Source: Rhodospirillales bacterium (GTDB lineage Bacteria; Pseudomonadota; Alphaproteobacteria; Acetobacterales; Acetobacteraceae). Taken from it: 36,874 bases of DNA. The translations under genes were made by a program, and so were the position numbers. Every line of letters begins with the position of its first letter. Within the stretch, counting starts at the first letter, position 1. This document shows, in pieces, positions 1-8,462 of the stretch. Under the pieces are notes generated by a model that did no database searches, was not told the origin of the DNA, and was given only the letters and a program-made list of their open reading frames with translations. The stretch is from positions 1-36,874 of the forward strand of contig JAQGHV010000067.1 in the NCBI GenBank assembly GCA_028288785.1. Direction: 5' to 3'.

Positions 1-384
1 ACACCGGCCCGCACCACGATCCGCCGCGGCGAGGGCGCCGAATTCGACAGCGGATTGCGCGCCTTCTTCGCCTATCGCGACCTCGGCATTCGCGAGGCGA
101 CGAAGGGCAGCTTTGGCGCCCACGTCATCAAGGCGGTGCCCGGCGAAGGCGCCAAGCCGACCTGGCACAATCACGAGCTCGACTTCCAGATGGTGTTCAT
201 CCTGAAGGGCTGGGTGCGCTTCGAGTATGAGGATATCGGCGAGGTCGAGTTGCGGCCGGGCGATTGCGTGTACCAGGCGCCGCACGTGCGGCACCGGGAG
301 ATCGAGCACTCGGAGGATCTGGAGTTGGTGGAGATCACCTCGCCGGCGGAGTTCAAGACCAACGTGCTTGGTGAGGAAAAGTAG
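1..384 (+). CDS. Cupin-domain protein, 5' end outside window
   Basis: The frame is open from the first base to the TAG at 382-384, so the N-terminus lies outside the window. The TTG at 55 is internal to this open frame and is not needed as a start. The protein is a single small cupin barrel. A first metal-site motif (WHNHELDFQMVFIL) is followed by a turn and the second motif (RPGDCVYQAPHVRHREI), with histidines placed as in metal-binding cupins. Family members are often metal-dependent small-molecule enzymes or sugar/ligand sensors, and the substrate cannot be told from sequence. It converges on the minus-strand gene at 424-870 with a hairpin between the two stops. The cupin fold is secure; the function is unknown. 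Confidence 0.8.
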   Translation, partial: TPARTTIRRGEGAEFDSGLRAFFAYRDLGIREATKGSFGAHVIKAVPGEGAKPTWHNHELDFQMVFILKGWVRFEYEDIGEVELRPGDCVYQAPHVRHREIEHSEDLELVEITSPAEFKTNVLGEEK

Positions 385-414
385 CGGGATTCTCGTTCCG
401 TCAGACAGCAGGCA

Positions 415-434
415 CGGGGAGATTCATTTCCCCG
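415..434. terminator. Hairpin between convergent cupin genes
   Basis: An 8-bp stem (CGGGGAGA with TTTCCCCG, one G-T pair) closes a TTCA loop. The loop contains the stop codon of the minus-strand gene that ends at 424. There is no T-run on either side, so a bidirectional terminator role is only suggested by position. The core resembles the hairpin cores at 23475-23492 and 28211-28226. Confidence 0.35.
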
Positions 435-870
435 CGCTGTCTTCCCGCGGCGGCGCCCATTCCGGCCGCGCCATCTCAAACCCGGCGAACTCGAACGCCG
501 GGCTGACCGTGCACCCAACCAGCGTCCAGCCACCAAGGCTGCGCGCCGCCTGCCACTCCCCCGCCGGGACCACCCCGAAGGGCTGCTCCCCAGCGCCGAG
601 GTTGGGCCCGAGCATGTGAATGGCCGCACCGACGCCCAGTTCCAGCGGCGCGCCCGCGTACCAGTGCCAGCACTCCGCGGCATCGACCCGGTGCCAGTGC
701 GACTGCTCCCCGGCCGCGAGCAGGAAGTAGATCGCGGTGCCTGCGCCACGTCCGCCGCCGGGGCGGGCGTCGCGCCAGATTTCGCGGTAGTGGCCGCCTT
801 CGGGGTGTGGCTGGAGCGCAAGCGCCGCGATCACGGCGCTGGCAGTGAGCCCCGGGTCCCGAAGGTCCAT
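424..870 (-). CDS. DUF985 (cupin_5) family protein
   Basis: This 148-residue protein has the DUF985 signatures: HPEGGHYRE at 22-30 and SHWHRVDAAE at 57-66, with a further histidine at 69. A glycine-rich turn region and a C-terminal strand containing VGCTVSPAFEF follow. The family adopts a cupin jelly roll and has been linked to sugar epimerase-like folds, but its chemistry is not established. The ATG lies 2 nt after the TGA of the GST gene, so the two are almost certainly translationally coupled. It is the last gene of a gloB-GST-DUF985 run. Family assignment is firm; the role is unknown. Confidence 0.85.
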   Translation of the reverse strand: MDLRDPGLTASAVIAALALQPHPEGGHYREIWRDARPGGGRGAGTAIYFLLAAGEQSHWHRVDAAECWHWYAGAPLELGVGAAIHMLGPNLGAGEQPFGVVPAGEWQAARSLGGWTLVGCTVSPAFEFAGFEMARPEWAPPREDSAGK

Positions 871-872
871 CC

Positions 873-1469
873 TCAGCCGACGGGCTTGGTGAGCGCCAGC
901 GGCGGCAATGCCGAGACGCTCTCGAACCAGGCCGCGAGCTTGGGCGCGCTGTGGCGCCAGGGCTCGGCCGCGTAGCGGAAATCGAGGTAGCCCAGCGCAC
1001 AGGCGACGCTGATGGCGCCGATGTCGGTGAGCCCCGTGGGCGGCTTGGCCTCGAAGGCCGCGAGGGTGCGCTCGACGATCGCCTTCTGGCGGGCGGACCA
1101 GGCGGCGCGGGCCTCGTCCTGCGGGTGGCTCATCTGGCCGCGGCGGCCGACGGCGGCATCCATCAGCCCATCAGCCAGCGCCTCCTGCACCAGCGCGGCG
1201 AGGCGCTGGGGCCCGGCGGCTGGGATCAGCTTCGGCGCGTCGCCGATGCCGTCGAGGTATTCGCAGATCACGGGGCTGTCGGGAATGGCGACGCCGTCAT
1301 CGGTGACAAGGGCCGGAATCTTGGACAGCGGGTTGTCGGCGAGGAGGTGCGCCGGGCTCTCATGCGGGTTGGTGCGGACCAGCTCGATCTGCCCATCGAT
1401 GCCGCGCGCGATGGCGCAGGCCATGACCTTGCGGACGAAGGGGCTGGCGGGTGAATGGTGCAGCTTCAT
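873..1469 (-). CDS. Glutathione S-transferase family protein
   Basis: A 198-residue soluble GST. The N-terminal thioredoxin-like domain (about 1-78) starts with the typical SPASPFVRKV loop. It carries the cis-proline segment NPLSKIPAL (46-54) and the glutathione gamma-glutamyl contact DSPVI (64-68). The remainder is the all-helical C-terminal domain. GSTs conjugate or reduce with glutathione; the substrate here is unknown. An AAGGAA lies about 8 nt before the ATG. The gene begins 27 nt after gloB, another glutathione-thioester enzyme, and ends 2 nt before the DUF985 gene, which suggests one detoxification transcript. Confidence 0.9.
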   Translation of the reverse strand: MKLHHSPASPFVRKVMACAIARGIDGQIELVRTNPHESPAHLLADNPLSKIPALVTDDGVAIPDSPVICEYLDGIGDAPKLIPAAGPQRLAALVQEALADGLMDAAVGRRGQMSHPQDEARAAWSARQKAIVERTLAAFEAKPPTGLTDIGAISVACALGYLDFRYAAEPWRHSAPKLAAWFESVSALPPLALTKPVG

Positions 1470-1496
1470 GGGCGGTTCCTTATTTTTGGCTGGGGT

Positions 1497-2222
1497 TCAG
1501 CGGAAGTTGTTCTTGGCCTTGCGGTACTCGGCAAAGGTCACCGCATCGCGGGCGCGAAGGAAGACGTTGGTCTTCATCTCCTCGCCAAGCGTCGTCGGCA
1601 CGGTGGGCCGCCCGGCCTCGCGCTGAGCCCTGACCTCGGCCGCCCGGGCGATGAGGTCCGGGTTTTCCGGCTCGATGGAGAGGCAGAAGCGGGCATTGTC
1701 CGCGGTGTACTCGTGCCCGCAGCAGATCAGCGTGTCGTCGGGCAGGATCTTCAGTGGCTGGATGGAGTGGAACAGCTCCTCCGCGCTGCCCTCGATCGGG
1801 CGGCCGCAGCCGAGCGAGAACAGCACGTCGCCGGCGAGCAGGATGTGCGCATCGGTAAAGTTGAACACGACATGGCCATGGGTATGGCCGGGCGCGTCGA
1901 TCACCTCGGCGCCGCTCGAGCCCAGCATGAAGGTGTCGCCGGGGCGGAGCGCGAGGTCGAGTTCCGGCAGGCGGTTGCGGTCGGCGAGGGCACCGGCGAC
2001 CTGGCACCCGAAGCGGGCGCGGACTTCCTCGACGCCATCGATATGGTCGCCGTGGTGGTGGGTGAGGATGATCCAGTCGAGCCGGCCGCCGGCGGCCTCG
2101 ATGGCGGCGATGCAGGGCGCGGCCTCGCCGGGGTCGCAGAGGCCCACGGTGCCGTCGCTGTCCCGCAGCAGCCAGGCGTAGTTGTCGCTCAGGTTGGGGA
2201 TGGCGGTTGCGGTGACGCTCAT
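1497..2222 (-). CDS. gloB: Hydroxyacylglutathione hydrolase (glyoxalase II)
   Basis: This 241-residue metallo-beta-lactamase-fold enzyme has the binuclear metal motif THHHGDH at 54-60 and a later metal histidine in DAPGHTHGH. The C-terminal glyoxalase II segment includes CCGHEYT and substrate-contact residues such as NARF. It hydrolyses S-lactoylglutathione to lactate and glutathione, the second step of methylglyoxal detoxification in the cytosol. Length and motif order fit full-length GloB. It heads the minus-strand gloB-GST-DUF985 run and is divergent from the methyltransferase at 2274 with only about 50 bp between starts, so both promoters must lie in or overlap that gap. Confidence 0.93.
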   Translation of the reverse strand: MSVTATAIPNLSDNYAWLLRDSDGTVGLCDPGEAAPCIAAIEAAGGRLDWIILTHHHGDHIDGVEEVRARFGCQVAGALADRNRLPELDLALRPGDTFMLGSSGAEVIDAPGHTHGHVVFNFTDAHILLAGDVLFSLGCGRPIEGSAEELFHSIQPLKILPDDTLICCGHEYTADNARFCLSIEPENPDLIARAAEVRAQREAGRPTVPTTLGEEMKTNVFLRARDAVTFAEYRKAKNNFR

Positions 2223-2273
2223 CGGTGATGCTCCTTCTTGGGGCGCGCGGTGGTTCTAGCCTATATCGGCGAG

Positions 2274-2987
2274 ATGAATGCTGAGGTCCACGGCCTGGAG
2301 GCGTTTTACGGCGAGCCGCTTGGGCGGATGGCGGGGCGGTTGCTGCGCGCACGCATCTCGGCGCTGTGGCCGGACCTGACCGGTCAGACCGTGCTCGGGA
2401 TCGGGTATGCCAACCCCTATTTGGGCCTGTGGCGCGGCCAGGCTGCGCGCTGCATCTCGCTGGTTTCCGACAGTTCGCCTGCGCCCCTCGCATGGCCGCA
2501 GGGCGGCCCTTTCTCGACCGTGGTGGCCGAGGAGGATTGCCTGCCGCTGCCCGACCTTTCGGTGGACCGGGTGCTTCTGGTCCATGGGTTGGAGGCGGCG
2601 GGCAATGCGCGGCGCCTGCTGCGCGAGGTCTGGCGCATCCTGAAGGATGACGGGCGGCTGCTGGTGGTGGTGCCGAACCGGCGCGGGCTTTGGGCCTATC
2701 AGGAAGCCACGCCGTTCGGCCATGGTCAGCCCTATTCGGCGGGCCAGCTGCAGCGGCTGCTGGTGCGGCAGGTGTTCCGGGTCGAGCGGCGGGATTGCGC
2801 GCTGTTCGCGCCGCCGATGCGCATGGGCTGGCTGCTGCGCACGGCGCCGTTTTTGGAGAGCGCGGGCCACGCGCTGTGGCCGGCGCGTTACGCGGGGGTG
2901 GCTATCGCGGAGGCCGAAAAGGACGTCTTCGCGGCGATGCCGGCGGGTTCGGTCGCGGTCGGGCGCCGGGTCACGCAGCTGGCCTGA
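2274..2987 (+). CDS. Class I SAM-dependent methyltransferase
   Basis: A 237-residue protein read from ATG 2274. An in-frame TTG at 2238 would add 12 residues but would run back towards the gloB start, so I prefer the ATG. A Methyltransf_11-like Rossmann core is visible. The SAM-binding loop is VLGIGYANPYLG (40-51). An acidic/motif-II region lies near VVAEEDCLPLPD, and a post-motif strand follows in DDGRLLVVVPN. The C-terminal third is basic and hydrophobic. The acceptor substrate cannot be inferred. The divergent pairing with gloB may reflect conserved neighbourhood. Confidence 0.8.
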   Translation: MNAEVHGLEAFYGEPLGRMAGRLLRARISALWPDLTGQTVLGIGYANPYLGLWRGQAARCISLVSDSSPAPLAWPQGGPFSTVVAEEDCLPLPDLSVDRVLLVHGLEAAGNARRLLREVWRILKDDGRLLVVVPNRRGLWAYQEATPFGHGQPYSAGQLQRLLVRQVFRVERRDCALFAPPMRMGWLLRTAPFLESAGHALWPARYAGVAIAEAEKDVFAAMPAGSVAVGRRVTQLA

Positions 2988-3128
2988 AGCGTCAGACCTC
3001 CGCACGATTGACACGGCGCGGGGTGCCTTGGGCTGGCCTTTAAGGTGGCCCCGAATTCGGAAGCGCCGATGTTCGGCATGGGCTTGCTCTACCCGGGGCG
3101 CCATCCACTCCACCGGAAGCCTCGCCAG

Positions 3129-3332
3129 ATGCCGCATAATGACCTGTCACGCCGCGCCCTGCTGGCCGCTGGCGCGTTCGGCCTCGCGATGGCGCAGGTG
3201 CACCAGAAGGCTGTCGACGAGCCGCTGCTCGTCTTCGTCGTGCACGATGCCAACCCGCACGCGCTGGGCCGCAACGTGCGCGGCCACACCCAGGCGCAGC
3301 ATTGGTTCCAGGATTTGACGACGCTGAGCTGA
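3129..3332 (+). CDS. Doubtful small ORF with Tat-like N-terminus
   Basis: This 67-codon ORF begins MPHNDLSRRALLAAGAFG, which looks like a twin-arginine signal peptide, and continues with a hydrophobic strand (LLVFVVHD). The ribosome site is weak (GGAAG about 11 nt upstream). The ORF ends without any recognisable domain and sits next to decayed DNA. It may be the N-terminal stump of a lost exported protein or a chance ORF. I do not recognise it. Confidence 0.2.
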   Translation: MPHNDLSRRALLAAGAFGLAMAQVHQKAVDEPLLVFVVHDANPHALGRNVRGHTQAQHWFQDLTTLS

Positions 3333-3537
3333 GTTTTCGCGGCCTGCACGCAAAGACCACGATGGCGCAATCCGCGCGTGCATCATTCCTGCTCTTGGCG
3401 GCTGTCCGCACAAACCGGTGAAGTATTTGGCTCGCCGCCGTGCGGACTTGGCAGAATCTGCCTTGCGATTTTCGTTGCGAATTCATGCCGCTTCGCCTGA
3501 AACGCGATCCGCATTCAGTCGGCAAAGGGGATACCAA

Positions 3538-3989
3538 ATGAGCAATTGGTTCGTCCGCTTAACCCGCTTTGCGACCGAGCACATCGTGCACAAGAAGGAA
3601 CAGGAAAATTCCTGCGGCATCGCCTGCATCCTGATGCTGAACTTCAAGATGAAGAAGGGGCTGATGTTCTCCGGCATGGCGGCCGGCGCCAGCCTGCAGA
3701 CCGTGCCCGTGGTGGGCAGCGATCTAGGTGCCACGCTCGCCGAGGCGTCGGTCGATTTCGCGGTGAAGTCGGAGTCCGAAGTCTAGAAAATCTGCGGTGA
3801 AGTCGTCGGCACGGTCTACGACGGCCCTCCTACACCAACGGCCTGAAGCACCCCGAAGTGCTGAACCGCCTCTGGCTCGGCAATTGGGAATGCGTCGATG
3901 TCACCGAAGGCGGGATGGCGGCGGCGGCCATTTGGCCGCTTTGCGTGCCCTCAGGCGTCGGGCGCACCCTCCGCGTGCTTGGTTCCTAG
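3538..3989 (+). pseudogene. Decayed papain/C39-like cysteine peptidase gene
   Basis: ATG 3538 follows an AAAGGGG site. The reading begins with MSNWFVRLTRF and contains ENSCGIACILMLNFKMKKG, where a Cys followed by Gly and a helix resembles the catalytic Cys motif of papain-like/C39-like peptidases. An in-frame TAG at 3784-3786 interrupts it. Coding sense resumes (KICGEVVGTVYDG) and is shifted by what looks like loss of one base around 3824-3830. It then continues in the other frame as SYTNGLKHPEVLNRLWLG and on to VGR until TAG at 3987. A THHVVRVL string further on in this last frame (4020-4043) could be the remnant of the catalytic-His region. Pseudogene status is fairly secure; the family name is tentative. 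Confidence 0.55.
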
Positions 3990-4154
3990 GACTGCCGGCG
4001 GCGCCCATTCGGGCTTGCGACCCACCACGTGGTCCGAGTGCTTGCATCTGGCATCGTGACGGGTCCTGCGCCATCCGCCGCCGGCCTGCGGCTTGCTCCT
4101 GGCGAAGCCGCCGTGCTAGCCCCTACGCATCCTAGAAATTTCGGGACCCCGCCA

Positions 4155-4607
4155 TTGCAGCCCCCGCTCGTCGTCATCCTGAACGGTCCGAATCTCAACC
4201 TGCTCGGAACGCGACAGCCGCACATCTATGGCAGCGCCACGCTCGACGATGTCGAAGCGCTGTGCGTCGATAGCGCCGAGGAATTTGGCCTCGCCATCGA
4301 TTTCCGCCAGACCAACAGCGAGGGCGAACTGGTTACCTGGGTGCAGGAATGCCGCGGCCGCGCCGCCGGCATCATCATCAACCCGGCCGGCTACACCACC
4401 ACCTCGATCGCGCTGCTTGACGCCCTGCTCGCGGCCGAGCTGCCGGTGATCGAGGTGCACATCACGAACATCCATCGGCGGGAGGAATTCCGCCAGCACA
4501 GCTACGTCTCCAGGGCCGCCACCGGCGTGATCGCGGGGCTGGGCATAGAAGGCTATGCGCTCGCGATGCGCGCGCTGGCCGGCATCATCGCAGAAGGCCG
4601 CGCGTAA
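4155..4607 (+). CDS. aroQ: 3-dehydroquinate dehydratase, type II
   Basis: Type II dehydroquinase converts 3-dehydroquinate to 3-dehydroshikimate in the shikimate pathway. From the TTG at 4155 the product is 150 residues, the normal family length. It opens with the strand [16 protein letters not shown], with the active-site Tyr in HIYG (Tyr25). The substrate loop with NPAGYTTTS is present, as are the catalytic His in EVHITN (His102) and the [10 protein letters not shown] segment. An in-frame GTG at 4029 would add a 42-residue low-complexity tail that overlaps the decayed gene, so the TTG is the better start. It runs directly into accB (1 nt gap), as in many alphaproteobacteria. Confidence 0.92.
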   Translation: MQPPLVVILNGPNLNLLGTRQPHIYGSATLDDVEALCVDSAEEFGLAIDFRQTNSEGELVTWVQECRGRAAGIIINPAGYTTTSIALLDALLAAELPVIEVHITNIHRREEFRQHSYVSRAATGVIAGLGIEGYALAMRALAGIIAEGRA

Positions 4608-4608
4608 C

Positions 4609-5067
4609 ATGGCATCCGGTATCCAGTTCGACCCGGCGGCGATCCGCGCGCTCGCCAACATCCTGCGCGAAACCGACCTTTCCGAAATCGAGATCGTGGA
4701 GAAGGACAGCCGCGTCCGCGTTGTGCGCCACGTGGCCCCGCCCGCGCAGCTGATGGTCCAGGCCGCCCCCGCGCCAACCGCTGTCGCACCCGCCGCGGCT
4801 GCCAGCAGCGCCGCCGAGCCCGAGGCCGACCACCCCGGCACCGTCACGAGCCCGATGGTCGGCGTCGCCTACCTCGCACCTGAGCCCGGTTCGGCACCCT
4901 TCATCCAGCTCGGTGCCAAGGTGGCCCAGGGCCAGACCCTGCTGCTGATCGAGGCGATGAAGACCTTCAACCAGATCCGCGCGCCGCGCGCCGGCACCAT
5001 CACCCGCATCCTCATCGAGACCGGCACACCCGTCGAATTCGGCGAAGCCCTGCTGGTCCTCGAATAG
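4609..5067 (+). CDS. accB: Acetyl-CoA carboxylase biotin carboxyl carrier protein
   Basis: A 152-residue BCCP. It has an N-terminal helix pair, an Ala/Pro-rich mobile linker (about 43-70) and a C-terminal biotinyl domain (about 77-152). The biotinylation site is EAMKTFNQI with Lys118; the family usually has EAMKMMN, so TF follows the lysine here. BCCP carries the carboxyl group between the biotin carboxylase AccC and the carboxyltransferase AccAD in fatty-acid synthesis. It lies 1 nt after aroQ and 5 nt before accC, which indicates a single operon. Confidence 0.95.
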   Translation: MASGIQFDPAAIRALANILRETDLSEIEIVEKDSRVRVVRHVAPPAQLMVQAAPAPTAVAPAAAASSAAEPEADHPGTVTSPMVGVAYLAPEPGSAPFIQLGAKVAQGQTLLLIEAMKTFNQIRAPRAGTITRILIETGTPVEFGEALLVLE

Positions 5068-5072
5068 CGCGT

Positions 5073-6410
5073 ATGTTCAACAAGATACTCATCGCCAACC
5101 GCGGCGAGATCGCGCTCCGCATCCATCGCGCCTGCCAGGAGATGGGCATCAAGACGGTGGCGGTGCACTCCACCGCCGACGCCACCGCGATGCATGTGCG
5201 CCTGGCCGATGAGAGCGTCTGCATCGGTCCGCCCGCCGCCCGCGACAGCTACCTCAACGTCGCGGCGATCCTCTCGGCCGCCACCATCACCGGGGCCGAG
5301 GCGATCCATCCCGGTTACGGCTTCCTGTCCGAGAACGCCCGCTTCGCCGAGATGGTCGAGGCGCACGGCCTGGCCTTCATCGGGCCGACCGCCGCGCATA
5401 TCCGCATGATGGGCGACAAGATCGCGGCCAAGACGGCGATGCGCTCGCTCGGCGTCCCCCTGGTCGCCGGCTCCGAGGGCGCGCTCAACACGCTCGAGGA
5501 AGCGCGCGCGATCGCGGAGCTCATCAAGTACCCGGTGATCATCAAGGCGGCCGCGGGCGGCGGCGGGCGCGGCATGAAGGTCGCGCTGAACGAGGACGAG
5601 ATCGAGGAGGCCTGGCGCGTCGCGCGCACGGAATCCAAGGCCGCCTTCGGCGATGACGCCGTCTACCTGGAGAAGTATCTCGACCGTCCCCGCCATATCG
5701 AATTGCAGGTGATGGCCGACACATTCGGCAATGTCGTGCATTTCGGCGAGCGCGATTGCTCGCTGCAGCGCCGCCATCAGAAACTGCTCGAGGAAGCCGG
5801 CAGCCCCGCGCTCGACGCCGCGGCACGCGATGCGCTCGGCGCCACAGTCACGACCGGTCTGCGCAAGCTCGGCTATCGCGGTGCCGGTACGCTGGAGTTC
5901 CTTTACCAGGACGACCAGTTCGCCTTCATCGAGATGAACACCCGCCTGCAGGTCGAACATCCGGTCACCGAGATGATTTGCGGCATCGACCTGGTGAAGG
6001 AACAGATCCGCGTCGCCGCCGGCCTGCCGCTCGGCTACGGGCAGGAGGATATCCGCTTCAACGGCCATGCGATCGAGTGCCGCATCACCGCCGAGGACCC
6101 GGAAACCTTCACCCCCTCGCCCGGAAAGGTGACGCAGTATCACGCGCCTGGCGGGCTCGGCGTGCGGGTCGATAGCGCCCTCTACGCCGGCTACACGGTG
6201 CCGCCGCATTACGACAGCCTGGTCGCCAAGCTCATCGTCCATGCGCCCAACCGGGCCGAGGCCATCGGCCGGCTGCGGCGCGCCTTGAGCGAGATGGTGG
6301 TGGCCGGCATCAAGACCACGCTGCCGCTGCACCAGCGCATCGTCGAGGACCCGGAGTTCCAGGCCGGCGACTACACGATCCATTGGCTGGAGCGGTTCGT
6401 CGAGCGGTAA
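5073..6410 (+). CDS. accC: Acetyl-CoA carboxylase biotin carboxylase subunit
   Basis: This 445-residue ATP-grasp enzyme carboxylates biotin on AccB using ATP and bicarbonate. The N-terminal pre-ATP-grasp domain starts MFNKILIANRGEIALR. The glycine-rich ATP loop is at 159-169 (AAAGGGGRGMK), and the metal/bicarbonate site is EMNTRLQVEHPVTE (287-300). The C-terminal domain has the usual AIECRITAEDP. Length equals typical AccC. The ATG is 5 nt after the accB stop with little Shine-Dalgarno signal, consistent with coupling to accB. Confidence 0.97.
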   Translation: MFNKILIANRGEIALRIHRACQEMGIKTVAVHSTADATAMHVRLADESVCIGPPAARDSYLNVAAILSAATITGAEAIHPGYGFLSENARFAEMVEAHGLAFIGPTAAHIRMMGDKIAAKTAMRSLGVPLVAGSEGALNTLEEARAIAELIKYPVIIKAAAGGGGRGMKVALNEDEIEEAWRVARTESKAAFGDDAVYLEKYLDRPRHIELQVMADTFGNVVHFGERDCSLQRRHQKLLEEAGSPALDAAARDALGATVTTGLRKLGYRGAGTLEFLYQDDQFAFIEMNTRLQVEHPVTEMICGIDLVKEQIRVAAGLPLGYGQEDIRFNGHAIECRITAEDPETFTPSPGKVTQYHAPGGLGVRVDSALYAGYTVPPHYDSLVAKLIVHAPNRAEAIGRLRRALSEMVVAGIKTTLPLHQRIVEDPEFQAGDYTIHWLERFVER

Positions 6411-6487
6411 CCTAGCTCGCCTGAGTCAATCAACGGTTTATTTTGGCTAGATTGTCTTATATCACTGTCGATTTGCGTGATTAAGTG

Positions 6488-6521
6488 GGTGCATGCACCG
6501 GACGCTCATCTTGACCGGTGC
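6488..6521 (+). promoter_or_regulatory. Palindrome and inverted repeat in cys operon leader
   Basis: The 187-bp gap before the sulfate-transport operon begins with a visibly AT-rich stretch (about 6428-6475), suitable for a promoter. It then holds a perfect 12-bp palindrome GGTGCATGCACC (6488-6499). This overlaps a 7-bp inverted repeat, GCACCGG at 6495-6501 with CCGGTGC at 6515-6521, separated by 13 nt. The arrangement could be an operator or mutually exclusive RNA hairpins. It does not match the SAM-II riboswitch as I know it. Function is inferred from position only. Confidence 0.35.
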
Positions 6522-6597
6522 GCGCCGGCAGCGCGGTGGCTTCGCACTTGCGGGCCTCGCGCGTTCCCCTGCACCCTCGACCCAGGAGACCTGACGC

Positions 6598-7614
6598 ATG
6601 ACACGTCACCCGCTCGCGCGGCGCGGCTTTCTCGCCGCCGCCTCCACCCTCGCCGCCGCTCCGGCCTTCGGCCAATCGGCGCCGACGCTGCTCAATGTCA
6701 GCTACGACCCCACGCGTGAATTCTACCGTGCCTTCAACACGGCATTCACAGCGCATTGGACCGGGGGCGGGCAGCCTCGCCCCACGATCTCCACCTCGCA
6801 TGGCGGCTCCGGCCGGCAGGCGCGCTCGGTGATCGACGGGCTCGCCGCCGATGTGGTGACCCTGGCCCTCGCCTATGACGTCGATGCCATCGCCGAGCGC
6901 GGCTATATCGCGCCGGATTGGCAGCGCCGCCTGCCGGAGAACAGCTGCCCGTACACGAGCACGATCGTGCTGCTGGTGCGACGCGGGAACCCCAAGGCCG
7001 TCCGCGACTGGGGTGACCTGCTGAAGCCCGGCGTGTCCATCATCACACCGAACCCGAAAACCTCCGGCGGGGCGCGGTGGAACTACCTGGCCTTCTGGGC
7101 CTGGGCACTGCACGAGCCCGGCGGCACGTCCGCGACCGCTGAACAGGCAGTGACCCAGCTGTTCCGCCAGGTGCCCGTGCTCGATGCCGGCGCGCGCGGG
7201 TCGCTTACCACCTTCGCGCAGCGCAACCAGGGCGACGTCTTTCTCTCCTGGGAGAACGAAGCCCACCTCGCCTTGCAGGAATTCCCCCAGGCCGGGCTGG
7301 AGATCATCTACCCGAGCCTGTCGATCCTGGCGGAGCCGCCGGTCGCCGTGGTGGACCGCAACGTGGAACGTCGCGGTACCAAGGCCTTGGCGGAGGCCTA
7401 CCTGCAGCACCTCTATTCCCCGGAAGGACAGCAGCTCGCCGCGCGGCATCACTACCGGCCGCGCGACCGCGCCGTCCTCGCCGAGGCGGGCGCCCGCTTT
7501 CCGGCGATGGAGCTGGTCACGATCCAGGACGCGTTCGGCGGCTGGGCCGAGGCGCAGCGGACGCATTTCAGCGATGGCGGCGTGTTCGATCGCATCTATC
7601 GGCCGGGACGATGA
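6598..7614 (+). CDS. Sulfate ABC transporter periplasmic binding protein
   Basis: A 338-residue Sbp/CysP-type substrate-binding protein. A twin-arginine-like signal ([10 protein letters not shown], Arg8-Arg9) is followed by an Ala-rich segment ending near residue 25. The mature part shows the family landmarks: [60 protein letters not shown] and FLSWENEA. It binds sulfate, possibly thiosulfate, in the periplasm and delivers it to CysT/CysW. The stop codon overlaps the cysT ATG. It could be named sbp or cysP; sequence alone does not settle which. Confidence 0.92.
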   Translation: MTRHPLARRGFLAAASTLAAAPAFGQSAPTLLNVSYDPTREFYRAFNTAFTAHWTGGGQPRPTISTSHGGSGRQARSVIDGLAADVVTLALAYDVDAIAERGYIAPDWQRRLPENSCPYTSTIVLLVRRGNPKAVRDWGDLLKPGVSIITPNPKTSGGARWNYLAFWAWALHEPGGTSATAEQAVTQLFRQVPVLDAGARGSLTTFAQRNQGDVFLSWENEAHLALQEFPQAGLEIIYPSLSILAEPPVAVVDRNVERRGTKALAEAYLQHLYSPEGQQLAARHHYRPRDRAVLAEAGARFPAMELVTIQDAFGGWAEAQRTHFSDGGVFDRIYRPGR

Positions 7615-8462
7615 TGTCGGCGACCACGGCACTCCGATCCGGTTCGGCGAGGCGCGCCTTGCCGGGGCTGGGCCTGTCGCTGGGCGTCACCCTCAGCTGG
7701 CTCGGCCTGATCGTCCTCATTCCCCTGGCCGCGCTGGTCATCAAGCCGTGGTCGCTCGGGTTGGCCGGCGTCACGGCCGTGCTGATGGACGACCGGGTGC
7801 AGGCGGCCTTCCGGCTGTCCTTCGGGGCCGCGCTGCTCGCCGCGATCATCAGCCTGCCACTCGGGCTGTTGTTCGCCTGGGTGATCACGCGCTACCGCTT
7901 CCCGGGACGGCGATTGCTCGATGCGCTCGTGGACCTGCCCTTCGCCTTGCCGACCGCGGTTGCCGGGCTCGCGCTGACGGCGCTGTTCGCGAATAATGGC
8001 TGGCTCGGCGGGCCACTCGCCGAGGCGTTCGGCTGGCAGATCGCCTATCGCCCGGTCGGCGTGCTGATTGCCCTCATTTTCGTGGCACTGCCCTTCATGA
8101 TCCGCAGCGTGGAGCCAGTGTTGCGCGACCTGACGCTGGAAGGCGAGGAAGCGGCCGCGACCCTCGGCGCGACGCGCGCGCAGACGCTGCGCCGCGTGGT
8201 GCTGCCGGCCTTGGCACCGGCGCTGATCACCGGCTTCGGCCTCGGTTTTGGGCGCGCGGTCGGCGAGTATGGCAGCGTCATCTTCATAGCCGGCAACATG
8301 CCGATGTCGACGGAGATCGCGCCGCTGCTGATCGTGGTGAAGCTGGAGCAATACGACGACGCAGGTGCCGCCGCGGTCGGGCTCGCGATGCTCGTGCTGG
8401 CCTTCGTGATCCTGCTCGCGCTCAACGTCCTGCAACGCCGGCTGCGCCGGGGCCGCGCATGA
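7611..8462 (+). CDS. cysT: Sulfate ABC transporter permease CysT
   Basis: A 283-residue inner-membrane permease with about six hydrophobic segments. It carries the cytoplasmic EAA loop [21 protein letters not shown] near residues 178-200, which docks on the ATPase CysA. It is N-terminally close to [20 protein letters not shown], as usual for CysT/CysU. It forms the heterodimeric channel with CysW. The ATG overlaps the previous stop (ATGA), and the gene end overlaps cysW in the same way. A second ATG at 7614 is an alternative start. Confidence 0.93.
   Translation: MMSATTALRSGSARRALPGLGLSLGVTLSWLGLIVLIPLAALVIKPWSLGLAGVTAVLMDDRVQAAFRLSFGAALLAAIISLPLGLLFAWVITRYRFPGRRLLDALVDLPFALPTAVAGLALTALFANNGWLGGPLAEAFGWQIAYRPVGVLIALIFVALPFMIRSVEPVLRDLTLEGEEAAATLGATRAQTLRRVVLPALAPALITGFGLGFGRAVGEYGSVIFIAGNMPMSTEIAPLLIVVKLEQYDDAGAAAVGLAMLVLAFVILLALNVLQRRLRRGRA

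Noticed and set aside
4029-4154. Longer aroQ from GTG 4029
   Set aside because: It would add a low-complexity 42-residue tail not seen in type II dehydroquinases and overlap the decayed gene; TTG 4155 gives the normal length.
4869-6383. 504-codon minus-strand ORF opposite accC
   Set aside because: It is antisense to the accB-accC coding sequence. The long opposite ORF is a known effect of high GC third positions. The translation has no family features.
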